Source of the DNA: Setoptus koraiensis
Taxonomy: Eukaryota > Arthropoda
Direction: 5' to 3'
Length of the DNA: 64,000 nucleotides
NCBI GenBank assembly: GCA_048013815.1
Contig: CM106585.1
Coordinates: 3,348,001-3,412,000 of the forward strand
How positions within the stretch are numbered: the first letter of the stretch is position 1; each line of letters begins with the position of its first letter. The notes under the pieces were generated by a model. The model was given only the letters and a program-made list of their open reading frames with translations. It was not told where the DNA came from and did not search any database. The position numbers and the translations under genes are program-made. This document shows positions 30,955-42,895 of this stretch, in pieces.

Positions 30955-31745
30955 ATGACGCGTCAGCGACAAGTCACTCGATCGTCATCGTGTCGACTGT
31001 GAGTGCATCGACAGTTAGCTGACAGTTGTTGTCGAGCTGTCAGCTGGCAGCAGTAATTGGTCAGTTTTGTTTGTTTGTCAATTGTCAACGGTCAGTTGTC
31101 AATTGTTAGCACCGTTCATACAAGACAAACAGCTGACTGCAATGGTGTCGATCATCGACAGTCGATGCGGCTGCATCTATGATGTTGCATAAATGTCACA
31201 ATGTGTCTGATTGGGCCACTTGCGAGCCACAAAGAGCTGCCACTGCAGTTTAGAGCTGGCCAGCCAGTTGGCCAGCTCTAGACAGGGTAACAGTAAACAA
31301 ACAAACACACACACACACACACACAAGTGCAATAAACTATTTTGGTGTCAATCAGCTGACCGTTTTGACAATTGTCGAGAGCGCCGACAATTGACAGTCG
31401 AGTTTGTTGTCGTCGCTGGCCCGCTTCCTGTTGACTTTTGTCGTTGTTGTCGCTGTTGTCGTTGTCGCTGTTGTCGCTGTAGCGGGTTTTTTCTTAAAAA
31501 ACTGCCCGACTGCCCAAACGACGATTCGCAACGCGACACCCGATCGCTCGTTCGCTCGTTCGCGTTGCGTGTGCGAGCGTCCACGAGCGGCCAGACTGAC
31601 CAGTCGAGGCCCATTGTGTGTGTTACGTAACAGGAGTAGCGGCCATTGTCTTGCGGGCGAGATGTGACAAGCGGCTGCCGTTGGCAGGCTGTTAACATTT
31701 GAGCGGACTTTTGGGCACTGCAATCAATTTGATTGTGTGCATACA

Positions 31746-31870
31746 AGGGCGACGGCGCAAAATGCGACGGCCAAAATGCGACGGCCAAAATGCGACGGCC
31801 AAAATGCGATGAAATAAAATAAAATGAAATGAAATGAAATAAAACGAAATAAAATGAAATAAAATGAAAT
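31746..31870 (+). repeat. 14-bp minisatellite joined to AAATAAAATG repeat
   Basis: Four copies of AAAATGCGACGGCC, then a purine-rich AAATAAAATGAAATG array, with the shared AAAATG apparently linking the two arrays. Confidence 0.8.
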
Positions 31871-32985
31871 GTGCGCTAATGTCACACACGCGCCGACGAC
31901 AAGTGTGTATTAACATGACAAATATATATATTTATTTACCAAAGCGACACAACATTGTTGTCGCAGGGCAGACGCCGCCGAGCCACTGCAATAACTATCG
32001 AGTTGCCGGCAGCCATATCTCACCATTTTGGGGCCCCACTTGGTTGAGCTGTTTGGCGTTGGCCTTGGCTTATGTTGTCGCGGTGTCTTGTCGGCCCTGC
32101 TCCCTCATCCATTGTCCATTGTGCGCTCGGTTTGTTGTGTGTCTGCGTGTGTGTGCTGGTGTGGTCAGTTTGGCCAGACTTACGTAATAATAGACTGCAC
32201 ATATTGCGCGCCAATATTGAACTGGCAGCATCCAATTCAATGAACTGAAAGTAAAATTAATGACGGCCGAATGGCACAAATATACAAATGGCGCCGGTCA
32301 TTTAACTCGGCCTAAAGCGCTGCTTTTTGGTTAGATACAATGGCTCAGTTTGGGGCCATTGTCGCGCGACAGTTTGTGAGAGTCGCACAAACACACACAC
32401 AAACATATATAGACGTTATTATTTATGCGTTGTGTCGGCGATTTGAATCTATGCACTTGTTGTTGTTGTTGTTGTTGTTTGTCATGCAAGCAAAGCAACA
32501 TGAGTAAGCAAAAAGTAACACGAGCAAATTTGAGCAATGGCGCTGTCATCTGTCACAATGTTTGCTCGCTTGTGTCGTTGCGTAACAGCACGGGCATTTG
32601 TGTCCACTGCCATTTGCCCGCTTCGTCCACTTGTCAGTTGGCTGCTAACCGTTGCCTGATAACCGTTAACTGTCGACCGTTCGTTGCGTTCAGGGCAGCA
32701 GCGCAAGGTGAATTGAGCGAGGTGAATTTAGCGAGCCGACGACAGTGCGAGTGGCTCGTCTGTCTAATGGGGGCGACGAGGGCGTTTTGTGGATGCTGCA
32801 ACAAAACACAAGACGTAACATCATTTAACTGTCTCTGGCGCTTATTATGCGTTGTGTTTGTTATTACGTAACATCATTAATGCTTATCAATAGTCAAGAG
32901 CTTGGTGCGCGATCCGATAGCGATCCGAGCGCGCACAGTGCGCATACATTGTTGTGTACGTGTAGACAGCGAGTATTTATCATGT

Positions 32986-33158
32986 GCTGCTGCCGTTGTC
33001 GTTGCTGTCGTCGCTGTTGTCGTTGTTGCCGTTGTAGTCGCTGTTGTTGTTGTTGTCGCTGTTGTTGTTGCCGTTGGTGTTGTTGTTTTGGCCGCCAACA
33101 ACAACAACAACAACGGCAACAACGACAACAGCAGCGACAACTGCGACAACAACGGCAG
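32986..33158. repeat. Large GTT/CAA inverted repeat (hairpin)
   Basis: About 100 bp of GTT/GTC/GCT units is followed, after a short GGCCGC centre near 33,090, by about 60 bp of CAA/CGA/CAG units. The arms are complementary over long stretches and could extrude a hairpin. Confidence 0.75.
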
Positions 33159-33481
33159 CTCATGATATTTGTGTTGCGGGCCATCTCATATCGCACACAA
33201 TGCAAACACGCGCTGGCCTCAATTGGCCCGCTGCCCACTCACAACTGACTGGGCTGTGTGCTGGCCAGTTTACAATAGCCAGCGATTGTCAACTTGCTAA
33301 CAATCGCTGGCGATTTATCGTCTGTTTGTGTGCCCAATTGCTGGCCAGACACACACACACACACACACACGCAGTTTTTAGTTATCATTTGACAATTGTG
33401 AGTGAACGTGGGGCTGCAACGAGGCCCAAATTAACTAACAAACACCAAATAATACAATGCTCCAAATGGGACACTCGGTGA

Positions 33482-33567
33482 TGCAACGCGTGCGGTGCAG
33501 CGCGTGGTGCAACGCGTGCAGTGCAACGTGTATGATGCAACGTGTATGATGCAACGATGCAACTGCA
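33482..33567 (+). repeat. GATGCAACG(C/T)GT tandem array
   Basis: Five to six degenerate 11-14 bp units of the GTGCAACGCGT/ATGCAACGTGT type. Confidence 0.65.
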
Positions 33568-33643
33568 CTGTGGTTGACACAACGACAGGCACAACAGCAC
33601 CGGCAACGCGGCGGTTATTGCGTCATAGCGCAAACATGGCTCG

Positions 33644-33680
<37 letters not shown>

Positions 33681-33852
33681 CTGTGTGTCTGTGTGTGTGC
33701 AAGAGGGAGCGAGAGGGGGAGGGCGCCAACGATTCCAGCGGCCCACAACACGGGCCGGTTGTTGCGCAAGAGCTAGCTATACACGCCGCATAGACATGGA
33801 CGCAGGCCAGCAAAACGCGCCAAATAACACGTACAAACACGTGTGAGTATGT

Positions 33853-33883
<31 letters not shown>

Positions 33884-35434
33884 CAACAGCAAACACACAG
33901 AATAGCAAACAATGGGCGACCTTGATCGGCAAAAACTCGCCAGTTCGGCCATCTATCGCTTATCTTGTTCACTCCATTGTTTGGCTGCTTTGTTTTGTGC
34001 GTGTGTGTGTGTGTGTGTCGCCGGCTAACTAACTGCCTCGACACAAGCGCAAATGTCTCTGCTGACCACTCTTGCGTGCTCGCCCACTCACCTGTCTCTG
34101 TCTGGCCCGTCTGGCTTCTTTCGCTTTTTTCGCTTCTTTCGCTTCTTTTTGCTTCTTTTTTGCTTCTTTGCTCTCGCCGGATCGGGCCTGTGCGCGAGCG
34201 ACTGTGCTCTGTGCTCTGCGCTGCAAACAGGGGGCCCCTCGTCGTTGCTGCCGGCCCGCTATGACACTCACACACAAACACACACGCACAACAGCGACAA
34301 CGGCGACACACACACGCACACACAAGCGCGCGAATACATTATGCGCAACGCTACGGAGCTGCCGGCACTAAGAGGCGCCCCAAGGAATGAAAATCGGGCC
34401 CCAATAGAAACATCAAGTGCGTTTGTTCGGGGCGGGGGGGGGCGCACTTTGCACACCAATGGCATTTATCCAATATCCAGTTGGCCATGAGCAGCGCGTG
34501 CCAGCCAGATCAGTACAAGAGTGTACAAAAGTGTCACCACTGTCATACACTATCATCACTATGCGCGCGCAGCTCGCCAGGTAACTTGGCTCGCCGATAT
34601 AGTGGCAACAACACGCTCGATATATGGGCCGACATGATGATAAAATGCACTTGTGTTTATATCTCGGCTCAGTCAGCTGTCATGAGAGTGTTGGCCGAAA
34701 TTCACTTTGTTTCACTCACAACTTCTTGTGACTCGCAACTTCTTGTGACTCGCAACTTCTTGTGAGTCACTAGAACAACTTTGTCAGAGAAACTTTCTCT
34801 CGCTCTCACTTTGGCCCATCTCACCCAACGTGTCGAGCAATCGCTTCTCACTTACAACACCAAGCAAGCGCAAGCCGGGGCCCCCGCTCGGCCCACTATC
34901 GTTGCTAAAAAGCTAATCTTATTGCTGCGTCACCCACTACTGGCCGCACTTCATCTTATATTGTTTTTGACGTTTCGATGGTCACCTTAAGTCAATCAAG
35001 ACTTACCTTAAGACGGTCGCCTCTAGAGTGCGCTCGTGTACAATAATACGCACATAATACATACACATATTAGCGCAAATGGAGTAGGGGGATATTTCAA
35101 ATCAAATGCGACGCTATTAAGCTCACGAGATAAAGATTTGAGACGGGACGTGGTTAAGTATTGTCGTTTTTGACACGTCGGACATTAGGCACAACTGGAC
35201 ATTACACGACGCGACTCGTCACAAGAGTGTTGTGACAAGACTCTTGTGACAAGGGGCCCGCTACAACGACAACGACACACAGAGCTCCAAAGACAGGTGA
35301 TTCGCAGAGTGGACACAGGTGAATGTGGGGGGCCCGTGAGGCGTCTGAAAAATTAAGTTAATGTCACTGTTGATGGGACATGACGCGGCAAGAGGGCGTC
35401 CGCTTCATTTCGCACGCCATCTTATGTATGAGAC

Positions 35435-35440
35435 TTTATT
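35435..35440 (-). terminator. Poly(A) signal of the CNG channel gene
   Basis: AATAAA on the minus strand, 93 bp beyond the stop codon, preceded by an A/T-rich (ATA)-type run. Confidence 0.65.
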
Positions 35441-35532
35441 GTTATTATTATTGTCATTGTTATTGTTGCCCACTGTTGCCGATACTCGCGTGGACAACGC
35501 GTGTCGCTGGCCATTTGCCGGCCATTTGCTGG

Positions 35533-38339
35533 CTATTTGCTGGCTGCATCGTTTGCCGGAACGCTGGCCAATTGGGCGCCCGCGTCGGCCCCTGTGGCGA
35601 GCTGGCAACGCGAGCTCATGTTGGCGCTCAATTGTTCTAAATTGCTCAATCGCTGGCTGAGAACATCGTTCGATTGCACCTGATACAATTGTAATTGATT
35701 CATTTTATTCATAATATCGTGGCACAGAAGCTCCACTTTGTCCATGGTGTTGAGCAGCACAATTTGCTGGTCGAGCTGGCCAGCGCGATTGGCCACCATT
35801 GCGTCATCAGTTGAATTCTTTCTGGCCGTCGGTTGTTGTTGTTGTTGCTGCTGCTGCTGATGCGATGTCATTATATCCGCATCGCTACATTGAGCCGTCG
35901 TTGTGGGCGACTTGAGGCCGTAGACGGTGCCCAGAGACGAGCACTCATTAGCTTGTGCATCTGGCTCGTCTTGTTGTTGTTGTTGCTGGCGCTTGTGACG
36001 AGTGTTGAGCGAGTCGTCGGAATACCTGAGGCCATTGTAAATTTGGGCCCACTGAGGCAATTGAGCTGGCTGGCCAATTGGACAGGACGACGATTGAGTT
36101 GCGGCAACTGATGAGGATATTTGAAACACACTTGAGCTGCAAGACGCAAACTTAGACGACCCGCTACCCGGTACGAGGGGCACGGGCGAGGGCACCAGCC
36201 TGGTGTGCCTGTGTGTTGAGCTGATAGCGGTAGACACATGATTGTTCATGTGGTGCCCAGGGGCACTGTGTGGGGCACTGTGCGGGGCGCTGGTGGTGTT
36301 GGCGCCGGTGCTGTTGGTGGCGCAAACGAGGGCATGATTATCGTCGGCAAACGACAACGACTTGCCTAGGGGCGGTCGCCAGCCGCGCGCCCGCGACCAG
36401 CGCGGTGCCGACGCGGGCTGCAGTGCCCTCTTGTGGGTCACCGAAGCGGACAGGTGAGCGGACAGGTTTGGCGAGCCGGCGGCTGTGCACGGCGGCTGTG
36501 CACCGCTGGCGGTTCTGTTGTAGATTTCCTCTCTAATGCTGGCCGGATTTGCGGCTGCCGCGGCCGGATGACACAGCGACGAAATTGAGCTTTGCTGCGG
36601 GCCGCCGGCCTTGCCGATATCACTGGGCGAGCTGGTTGCGGTTTGCAGGTTGCGCGTCGGGTTGCTCGTCGGCGTTGGCGCGCTGTTTGCCGTGTTGCTG
36701 TTTGCGGGAATTTGCGGGCCTGTCGCGGGAATTTGCGGGCCGCAACAGGGCCCTTCATGATTTATTAATTCATTGGATGATCGATGACACTGCTGCTGCT
36801 GCTGCTGCTGCTCAATCAATAGGCCGTCCTTGCGCAATATCTGCTTGCCCCTGTTCACGAGCAGCGTCTTGGCGTCGGGATAATCCTCTAGCACGTCCCA
36901 TAGGTCGCGTTTCGACAGCACAAACAGATCGGAATATCCGACGCTGCGCACGTTGGCCGTGCGTCTGTTGCCCGTCTTGACGCCGCTTATATTTAAAATA
37001 GACAGCTCGCCAAACACCGATCCGTCGGTGAGCTTGCCGTACACGGTGCGACAGTCTTCGGCCAGCACCGACAGCTCGCCCCGTTTTACAATGTACATTT
37101 CCTTGCCCACGTCGCCTATTTTGCATATGTAATCGCCCGGGCTAAACACTTGCAATTTGAGCTTTAGCACTAGCTGCACGAGCAAACCCGGCTCGCAATC
37201 TTGAAACAATTGCACCCGTTTCAACGTTTCCAAATGCACGTGAATGGCCGTCTCGGCCTTGAGCCGGTCGGGCAGAATGGCCGTTACGGCGTCCTCGTCC
37301 AGAGTTTCGCGATTTGCCCACAAATAGTCGAACCATTTTATGATGCGATCCTCCAATTCTTTGTTGACCTTACGAAATTTCATCCATTGCTTAACGCTGT
37401 CCATTTTGTGCTGAAATTCCGCCCGCGCCGCGTTCATATTGGTTATCATGGAGCCGATGTTGCCCACAATGGTGGCAAATATGAGCAAACCGATGAGAAA
37501 ATCAATCACCACAAACAGATATTCTTCGTCGCGTTCGGGCATGGGCACCTCGCCTATTGTGGTCAGTGTGAGCGTCGACCAATAGAAGCAGTAGATGTAC
37601 TGATGCACCAGGCTGTCGCTGGACAAGTCGAGCGGCTGCTGTCCGCCGCTGTGGGCAGCCGGCGATACCCCGTCGTCCGGCGGCTGGTCCGCTAAGGCAC
37701 TGCCGGCCGGGTGAGCTTTGGCCGGCGCCGGAATCGGGCCCCAATCGTGCGACAACGCGGCCGGATCGGGCCAATTGCGAGCCTTGAGCGCGTTGGCGCT
37801 GCGCAACTGCTGCTGCTGTTGCTGCTGTCGGCGCTCGATCATGTGCTGCTGACTGGCCGACAGGTGACCGCCGCCGCCGCCACCCACCGCCGACAGGTGA
37901 CCGCCGCCGCTGCCGCCAGCCAGCGCCGGCAGGGGCGCCACCGGAGTGGCGCTGCCGCCGGACGGAGCCAGCGGCGAGTACACCCAGTGATCGGTGCCGA
38001 AGCCTATTGAGTAGCTGATGGCAAAGTATAAGCACGCGTTCCAATGTATTATTACCAATATATAAAATACTAATTTGCTGATGCGGAACACAAACGGAAA
38101 ATTGGTTTCACTTTCTGTTCTATCAAAAAATTGTGTCAAACGGTGAAATCGCAACAGACGATTCATTCTCACTATGGTGGCGCAGGGAACGTGATTCAAC
38201 TGGCACCTGTCGGCCATCACCAAATACAGCAGATCCGTGGGCATTATGCTTATCAGGTCCAATTTGAATAAAAGGCTGCGCGTGTAATTAATGAGCAACT
38301 TGCGCGTGTTGCGCACCATTATGCCCTGTTCCAGGTAGC
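35533..38339 (-). CDS. CngA: CNG channel exon 4 (S3 to C-terminus)
   Basis: Begins after CCAG at 38,340 with GC TAC CTG and completes the Gly of TGYLEQG. It encodes S3 to S6, the C-linker, the nucleotide-binding domain (37,149-36,820), a low-complexity linker with polyQ (36,813-35,776), a leucine-rich coiled coil (35,775-35,620), and the stop TAG at 35,535-35,533. A single 2.8 kb exon for this part is unusual, since the gene is typically split here in animals. Confidence 0.95.
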
Positions 38340-38350
38340 CTGGCGACGGC

Positions 38351-38392
<42 letters not shown>

Positions 38393-39930
38393 ACGCGTTG
38401 CGAAGACGTCGATAATCAGTGGATATAATGAGAGTTAATTAAAGTTGACATTTCGTTCGCATATGAAATATAATTCGCATTCATTGCCACTCATGCGTAC
38501 ACTGAGCGGCACAACAACAACAACAACAACAACACGCATTATATAACAGCGAATCAAATCAACTCACCTGTCCTCGAGTGCACAATCATGTCTAACACGT
38601 AAATGATATCACACAAATAGTCGAGCGAGTACCAGACGGTCGGGCACGCGTTGTGCAGCCGCCAGAAGACACTTCGGCCGATTATTATGATTATGTTGTA
38701 GCAAATGGCCACGCTGATCATGATGAGCCAACGGTAGTGGAAGCAGCGGGCCGGATCCACGACAAACGTGCCGTACAGTCTGATGACCGTGGATGACCGT
38801 GGATGACCGTGGATGACCGTGGATGACCGTGGATGACCGTGGATGACCAGTCGATGACGGTTGCGCGACAAGTGACAGTTTTGACAGATGATGCAGTTTC
38901 CACAGATGGCGCACCAGTGTTGCGGCACATGTGACCGGCCGACAAGTGACAAATGACAATTTTAGAAGCGGCTGGTTAGTGAAGGTGTGCGGCACCGGAA
39001 GTGGCGATTGTTATCATTGTGAGTGTGAGTGTCGTGAGTGAGTGTTGAGAGTGAGTGAGTACTTACAGACCAAAGCAAAAATTGTGATACTTTATGTTGT
39101 CTATGTTCTCGTAGTCGTTTGCGGTGAATCTCTTCAGGAATATGTCCGATTCACGATCTAATTGTCTGCTTATTTGCTGCTGGCTAGACGACGACGACGA
39201 CTGAGATTTGATGCGATGGCGCCGAAATTGATGATGCTGCCCTAGGTGCGGATCTACGCGATTCGTCGCCTGCGACTTGCTCGCCTGCTCGGCCTGACTT
39301 GTGGACCGGAAGAGCGAGTGATCTTGGCTCTGGTCGTAGGTGCGCAGCTGCCATTGATCCATTGTTTGCGGTCCATGTCGGCGGTCGAGATCGGTTGTGA
39401 TCGAATAGTCAATTTTGCGTTGGTCAAATTGTTAATTTTGTGTTGGTCAAGTTGTTAATTTTGTGTGTTAATCAAATTCAAAAACAAACTCATTAGTCAT
39501 TTGCTCGACTTACCCTGGCCATTTGCGTCATTCTGCTGATGGAGAAGGGCAATCGCTTGGCGCCGACGGTGCGCTGAGACGCCACGCTGGCTTGATCGGC
39601 CGCTTGAGCCGCTTGAGCGTCATTGTTTTTGTCATTGTCAGTGTCGAAATTGGCGTGGCTGCTAACGTTCGAGCTGGTGTTGTCAACGGTCAAGTTGTTG
39701 GCTGCACTTGACTTGTTGTTGTTGCTGTTGCTTGGGTCGTTTTGATTTTTTGCGTTCGCTTCACTGTTGTCCGCATCCGCGTCTGTGACAATTTGACTCT
39801 TTGACAATTTTGCTTGAGTTTGCGTTTGAATGCATTTGGGGCCAATTCTTAGCTGACAGCAATTATTTTGGCTATTTTGGCCGCTAGAAGCGCGCTCGGT
39901 TTGCGATTTGATGACGCTCGATTCAATCAT
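35533..39930 (-). CDS. CngA: Cyclic nucleotide-gated channel alpha subunit
   Basis: This is a four-exon gene: 39930-39514, 39347-39067, 38779-38568 and 38339-35533. All junctions are GT-AG and all phases agree, giving about 1,238 aa. Order of parts: Gln/Asn-rich N-terminus; S1 ([18 protein letters not shown]); S2 ([19 protein letters not shown]); SRTGYLEQG, diagnostic of CNG channels; S3; S4 ([12 protein letters not shown]); S5 ([18 protein letters not shown]); pore TLTTIGE with the selectivity Glu; S6; C-linker; cyclic-nucleotide-binding domain with FGELSILN and NRRTAN. The pore TIGE and the YLEQG motif separate it from HCN channels. The family mediates cGMP/cAMP-gated cation entry in sensory cells. 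Oddities are a turret insertion of about 110 aa, a linker of about 345 aa, and a terminal coiled coil. The most 5' exons are less certain than exons 3 and 4. Confidence 0.95.
38340..38567 (-). other. CNG intron 3 with (TCG)n at its 3' end
   Basis: This 228-bp intron has a donor GTGAGT. On the gene strand its last 50 bp are an almost pure TCG repeat (38,342-38,392) running up to the CCAG acceptor, replacing a normal polypyrimidine tract. A (GTT)n tract lies at 38,511-38,534. Confidence 0.85.
38568..38779 (-). CDS. CngA: CNG channel exon 3 (S1-S2)
   Basis: Acceptor CATCAG at 38,785-38,780 and donor GTGAGT at 38,567. The 212 bp encode [18 protein letters not shown]1 and S2 and end in RTG. Phases join exactly to exons 2 and 4. 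Confidence 0.92.
38782..38848 (+). repeat. 10-bp minisatellite GATGACCGTG, seven units
   Basis: Seven near-perfect direct copies with a period of exactly 10 bp. Confidence 0.92.
38903..38916 (+). promoter_or_regulatory. CTCF-like motif in CNG intron 2
   Basis: CAGATGGCGCACCA, weaker than the TAGATGGCGCC sites. Confidence 0.3.
39067..39347 (-). CDS. CngA: CNG channel exon 2 (cytosolic N-terminal part)
   Basis: Probable acceptor ATGGCAG ending at 39,348 and donor GTAAGT at 39,066. The 281 bp encode [15 protein letters not shown], a Ser/Gln run, and [17 protein letters not shown]. The donor and downstream phase are convincing, but the acceptor has a weak pyrimidine tract. Confidence 0.75.
39514..39930 (-). 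CDS. CngA: CNG channel exon 1 (N-terminus, putative)
   Basis: This 139-codon exon from ATG at 39,930 is Asn/Asp/Ala-rich and ends [11 protein letters not shown] before a GTAAGT donor at 39,513. An in-frame TGA lies a few codons upstream of the ATG, which supports the start. Phase 0 joins exon 2. The sequence is poorly conserved in the family, so confidence is moderate. Confidence 0.65.
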
Positions 39931-42895
39931 CGTGTGTATGCTGCTGGCATTGATTCAATTAATTCAATCTAATCTAGTGGCCGTATCTCACAATTGAGAT
40001 TGTGCGTCAGATTGTGCGCCAGTGAGGCCAGTGTGCGTCAGGTGGCGCAGCTATTTTTGCGTTGGCGTATCACTCAACTCACTCGGCGGGCAATCGCTGT
40101 ATAGACGACGATATTTGAGAGATATTTGCACAACAGTTTGATAGATATTGCTAGTGTATGTTGGTGGTTGCGACTATTAGTTGCGACATATTAGACATAT
40201 TAGTTAGACATGGGGCTGAATAGGGGCGCGGTCGTGCGATTTGGGGCCAGCTCAATGTTGGTTTGTGTTGCTTGCAGTGGCGAATTTGTCGTGGCGATTC
40301 AATGAAATCGATTGGTGCCGATCCGGCGACGATGTTTGCTGTCTGGCGACTGTAATTGTCAATGTTGTTGCCAACAACACCCCCGATGCAGCCAACACAA
40401 AGAGATGGGCCCAAAAAGAGGCGACTGGCGGGCCCCAAACGCAACTCTCTCGCCAATTCTCGCAGTGTGTGTGTGTGCGCGTTGAAAGTGTCTCGCCAGT
40501 AGCAACAACAGTGGCAATAATGAGTAATGGTCACTTTGATCATGCTCAGTTTCGCAGCATCAGCACAACCAGTTAGCAGTGGCAGTGGCTGCCACTGGCG
40601 AGACATTGTTACGTCATACAGCAGCGGCGCCCCGTTACGTAATGCAGCAGCGGCGCCCCCTTTACGTCATACGCAGCGCGCAGTCGGCGTGTTGGGGCGC
40701 GCAACGGTTGGCGGTCAACAAGAGATAAGATTGCACACACAAGTTTGCTATTGATGATGGTTTTGCGCAATCGTGCCACTGTGTGTGTAACTGCGTTACG
40801 TAACTGTGTTTATTACGACACACAGTTACTGCCAAGTGTGTTATGTAACATAACACATGTACGTTACATAACACACAGTTGCCATATAGCACGCTGAACA
40901 TGCAGTGTAGCCAGCCAGTGTAGCCAGCCAGTGGCTACTAATAGCCAGTGGCCGTTTATCTAACATTATCTAACATTATCGAGCATTATCGTCTACGTTA
41001 TCAAGCCGGCGTTATCTGTTGGCGAGTTGTCACCAGCGGACCAAGCGGCGCAGTGGTCAGTGTGGTTGTGTGTGTCAAACTGTCATTGGGTTAGTTACAA
41101 GTGGTGGATCATTTTGACAGCACCAAGGACGCGCTGCTACAACAAATTAGCCATTACTATTAGCGATAACTAATGGGCCCTTTTAGCGAAATTCAGCGCG
41201 CATTAGCCACTCGCCAGCCGGCCAGCCCGCCACACAGATACAGCCAGATATATAGAGATTTTATTATAATTGCCTTAGATCACGCCACTGGCTACTCTAA
41301 AAAATTGAGCCGGCGTCGCCCGGCGTCGGTTGAAGGCCGAGCGACACACAAGAGCCAGTCAGACAGTTGCGACACAGTAAGTCACCGGCCAACGGGGGCT
41401 GGCCAACGAAAGCGATAAAGTAATCAAAAATTATTTTACATTTCGCGTACATGCCATTCCAGCGTCAGTGTGATTGATCTCTCAATTCTTTATTAGATTA
41501 AAACACGATTCGCTGTAGCGGCCAGATCGCAGATTGATCCACACTCTAAATCAGTGCAGAGTGAGATCAGTTGATTTTGCAAAGCACGCCGTGTGCTGCC
41601 ATCTCAATCGCGCGCGCGCGCGCGCCTCACTCACAAGATAGATCCATTAACACAGATAAGCTGACTAATTAATGAGTTGTGCTGTTCTGTTGGCCCAATG
41701 AATTGTTGTTTACAGCGCCAGAGCACGAGAGCACATTATTGCGTAATGTGTGCATTTACGTACTATTTGAGTGCACACAGTAGAGTCACAATAAGAGCAA
41801 AGTGAGTGCCGGACAGCGAGCGAGTTAATTGGAGTTGAGCGGTCGCCTGGCGAAAGTTAATTAGCGCGCATATTCGTGCCGACTCTCGTTCTTGATTCCC
41901 GAGTGTCGAGACTCGGCGCTCGGCGCTCGGCGCTCGACGCTCAAGACTCGACAATCGAGAGCCGACGCTCGACAATCGAGAGCCGATTGTGAGGTCGGCC
42001 GATTGTGCGATCGCCAGAGCGAGCGAGTTGATGCACAAATCAAAGATAATTAACAGCAACATGAATATACTTTATCTTGTCTCGTGATATCGTCTGGCAA
42101 TATCGTCCGGCTTTGTGTGTATTATCGCGCCTCCTCACATGGCTCCGTCGGACGTTGCAACTGGCAACGTGCGCTATGAAAACAGACCGACCGACAGAGA
42201 TAATATCGCCATTGAACAAACAACAACAACAACAAATAATAAATTGCGACGACCATAAGACAACGATTTTGGTCCATTCATTATTATCACCATTACGATT
42301 ATTATTATCAAGCCCTTTGGACCTTTGCACAGATAACTGGACTAGGGCAGCGCGAGAGCGGCCAGAGATCATTAGCTCACCAAATGAATATCAACAGTCG
42401 CTCTCATTGTGTGTGTTTGTGTCGGACAGTGCGACGTCGAACGAGATAACAGGTGAACTGGCAACCTAGATTGTAACATCGGCCGTTACAATCTAACGGC
42501 CAGTTTCCAATTGCGACCGAACAAAGGAACGGGCCACACGATGGATTTCATGCGCGCCAACATATTGAGAGTCTCAATGCTATTTAAATTATCATCTCTC
42601 AATGCTGTTTAAAATAACAATCAATCAGGCCATTGTTATGTAACATCATCGGCCGTGCCAGCTCGACGTGAGCGAGTGAGTTATTGAATTAGTTTAAATT
42701 AGTTTTATAATCTCGACACAGACGCTCGTGCGACGTGCCAATGACAGATCCATTGAGAGGTTGGCCAGTTTAGTGTCATTGATTATCACGGCTCATTAGG
42801 CCGGCGTGGAAACGTGTTTGATAACTGTGTCTTCTCTCGTCGGGCCAACCAACAAACTCATTGCATATACTGTAAATAATAATAATAAACTGTAT

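Larger units (their letters stand above)
29010..35430. other. Gene-poor region, distal part, up to the CNG channel
   Basis: No gene supported. It holds AC/GT runs (31,303-31,325; 33,345-33,370; 33,647-33,679; 33,860-33,884), a palindromic 14-bp duplication (CTAGTCACTAGAGT, 30,148-30,175), and three copies of a CTTCTTGTGACTCGCAA unit (34,726-34,762). Confidence 0.5.
38780..39066 (-). other. CNG intron 2 with minisatellite at its 3' end
   Basis: This 287-bp intron has a donor GTAAGT. Its 3' end is made of seven 10-bp units (38,782-38,848), and the acceptor AG lies in the variant last unit. Confidence 0.85.

Noticed and set aside
32986-33158. MicroRNA precursor
   Set aside because: The stem is a simple triplet repeat with many alternative pairings and no unique mature-like segment.
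35533-39930. HCN (Ih) channel as the identity of the minus-strand channel
   Set aside because: The pore reads TIGE rather than an HCN-type GYG filter, and the S2-S3 linker has RTGYLEQG, both typical of CNG channels.
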